Shown here: one piece after another, positions 63,389 to 64,000 of the stretch
Layout of the letters: every line of letters starts with the position of its first letter
Numbering within the stretch: the stretch's first letter is position 1
Assembly: GCF_051307045.1 (NCBI RefSeq)
Contig: NZ_CP150452.1
Location: 2,666,001-2,730,000 of the forward strand
Length of the DNA stretch: 64,000 nucleotides
Direction of reading: 5' to 3'
DNA from: Dryocola sp031988645
Lineage (GTDB): Bacteria > Pseudomonadota > Gammaproteobacteria > Enterobacterales > Enterobacteriaceae
Program-made: the position numbers and the translations under genes
The notes under the pieces: generated by a model
What the model saw: the letters and a program-made list of their open reading frames with translations, nothing else
Told to the model about the DNA's origin: nothing
Database searches by the model: none

Positions 63389-64000
63389 TTATGCCGCGCC
63401 GGTCGTTAACCAGCGCAGCAGCGCAAATAACAGCAATGCCAGCGTGGACGCCAGCATCATTAAATCGATGGCGCGTAAAATATCGCTCGCTTCGATTTCG
63501 CGCAGCTCGTCCCCTATCCAGGGCTTTTCCACCCGCTGACCGAAATAGGTATTCGGGCCGCCCAGCCGGATGCCCAACGCGCCGGCAACGCTCGCTTCAG
63601 ACCATGCGCAGTTCGGGCTGCTGTGCCGGTAGCGATCGCGCCAGCCGATACGTAAAGCGCGGCGGAAATCCATCCGTAAACACCAGGCCGCAGCGCTAAG
63701 CAGCAGCCAGCCCAGCCGCGCGGGAAGATAGTTGGCAAGATCGTCCATTCGCGCGGAAACATAGCCGATGGCGCGGTATTTTTCATTTTTATAGCCGACC
63801 ATCGAATCAAGCGTGTTGATGGCTTTATAGGCCATCGCCAGCGGCGCGCCGCCCAGCAGCAGAAAAAACAGCGGGGCAATGACGCCGTCAACGCTGTTCT
63901 CCGCCACGGTTTCCACCGCCGCGCGGGCTATCTGCGGGCGTTCGAGCCGCGAGGTGTCCCGCCCGACGATCCAGGAAAGCTTTTCCCGGCTTTGCGCAAG
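63389..64000 (-). CDS. cbiB: adenosylcobinamide-phosphate synthase (5' end beyond the window)
   Basis: A membrane enzyme attaching the aminopropanol arm to cobyric acid. About 203 C-terminal residues are visible: WIVGRDTSRLERPQIARAAV, ETVAENSVDGVIAPLFFLLL, YKAINTLDSMVGYKNEKY, and a hydrophobic C-terminus. The frame is open to the right edge, so roughly the first 110 residues are missing. It lies 15 bases upstream of cbiP in the same direction; in Salmonella cbiB lies instead near the start of the cbi operon. Confidence 0.93.
   Translation of the reverse strand, partial: LAQSREKLSWIVGRDTSRLERPQIARAAVETVAENSVDGVIAPLFFLLLGGAPLAMAYKAINTLDSMVGYKNEKYRAIGYVSARMDDLANYLPARLGWLLLSAAAWCLRMDFRRALRIGWRDRYRHSSPNCAWSEASVAGALGIRLGGPNTYFGQRVEKPWIGDELREIEASDILRAIDLMMLASTLALLLFALLRWLTTGAA

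Noticed and set aside
59387..64000. Cobalamin riboswitch for the cob genes
   Set aside because: The genes here are the distal end of the operon, with overlaps or short gaps; any riboswitch would lie upstream of the first gene, outside the window.
1..64000. CRISPR arrays, insertion sequences, phage structural genes
   Set aside because: No regularly spaced direct repeats, transposase motifs or phage proteins were found on either strand.

Overview
The window looks like an enterobacterial chromosome of the Klebsiella/Raoultella/Enterobacter type; the genus is not certain. The evidence is the backbone order amn, tRNA-Asn, a Nac-like regulator, ldtA, yeeO, tRNA-Asn, then cobT-cobS-cobU-cbiP-cbiB, together with proteins very close to E. 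coli Amn, NfsB, YeeO, LdtA and YbdK. No CRISPR array, rRNA, intact transposase or intact phage gene is visible.

Layout. (1) 1-3.9 kb: an esterase cut by the window edge, a TetR regulator with a perfect palindromic operator, a methyltransferase and a Tat-exported ceramidase-like protein. (2) 4.0-5.7 kb: amn and a first tRNA-Asn, followed by an integrase remnant. (3) 6-20 kb: a region built around 5-oxoproline (lactam) use: polar amino-acid ABC importer, PxpA/B/C, biotin carboxylase, two odd biotin-carrier proteins, glutamate dehydrogenase, an aminotransferase, an EamA exporter and a Nac-like LysR. (4) 20.3-26 kb: a TetR regulator that appears to share an operator with a promoter region 4 kb away, an SDR with an internal amber codon, and an operon of SrpA-type catalase, cytochrome b561, ECF sigma factor and anti-sigma factor, then an HdeD-like protein. 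(5) 26-30.4 kb: nfsB, LysR, ldtA, yeeO and a second tRNA-Asn identical to the first. (6) 30.7-55.5 kb: a catabolic island directly after that tRNA. (7) 55.6-64 kb: ybdK, a second elongation factor G with a divergent ArsR-type regulator, and the distal part of the cobalamin operon.

The main discovery candidate is the island. It holds ten transcription units: a GPH symporter; SDR, glycerate kinase and aldo-keto reductase; a sugar ABC importer with an alcohol dehydrogenase; a second aldo-keto reductase; a CoA-transferase; aldehyde dehydrogenase and GMC oxidoreductase; ETF beta, ETF alpha and ETF-ubiquinone oxidoreductase; an acyl-CoA dehydrogenase; a DUF993 aldolase-like protein; and a TIM-barrel epimerase. 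Each unit is preceded by one copy of a TAACTA/TAGTTA palindrome. The only regulator in the island is a TetR protein, so a single-regulator regulon is the natural reading. The substrate is unknown. The gene set suggests a sugar- or polyol-like compound whose carbon is partly oxidised as CoA thioesters.

A second strong signal concerns the sequence itself. Eleven genes are broken by an apparent single-base insertion, and every one lies in a GGCC core extended to GGGCC or GGCCC. Removing one base restores a full-length, family-typical protein each time. This looks like a motif-linked sequencing or base-calling error rather than gene decay, so those genes are given here with restored ends.
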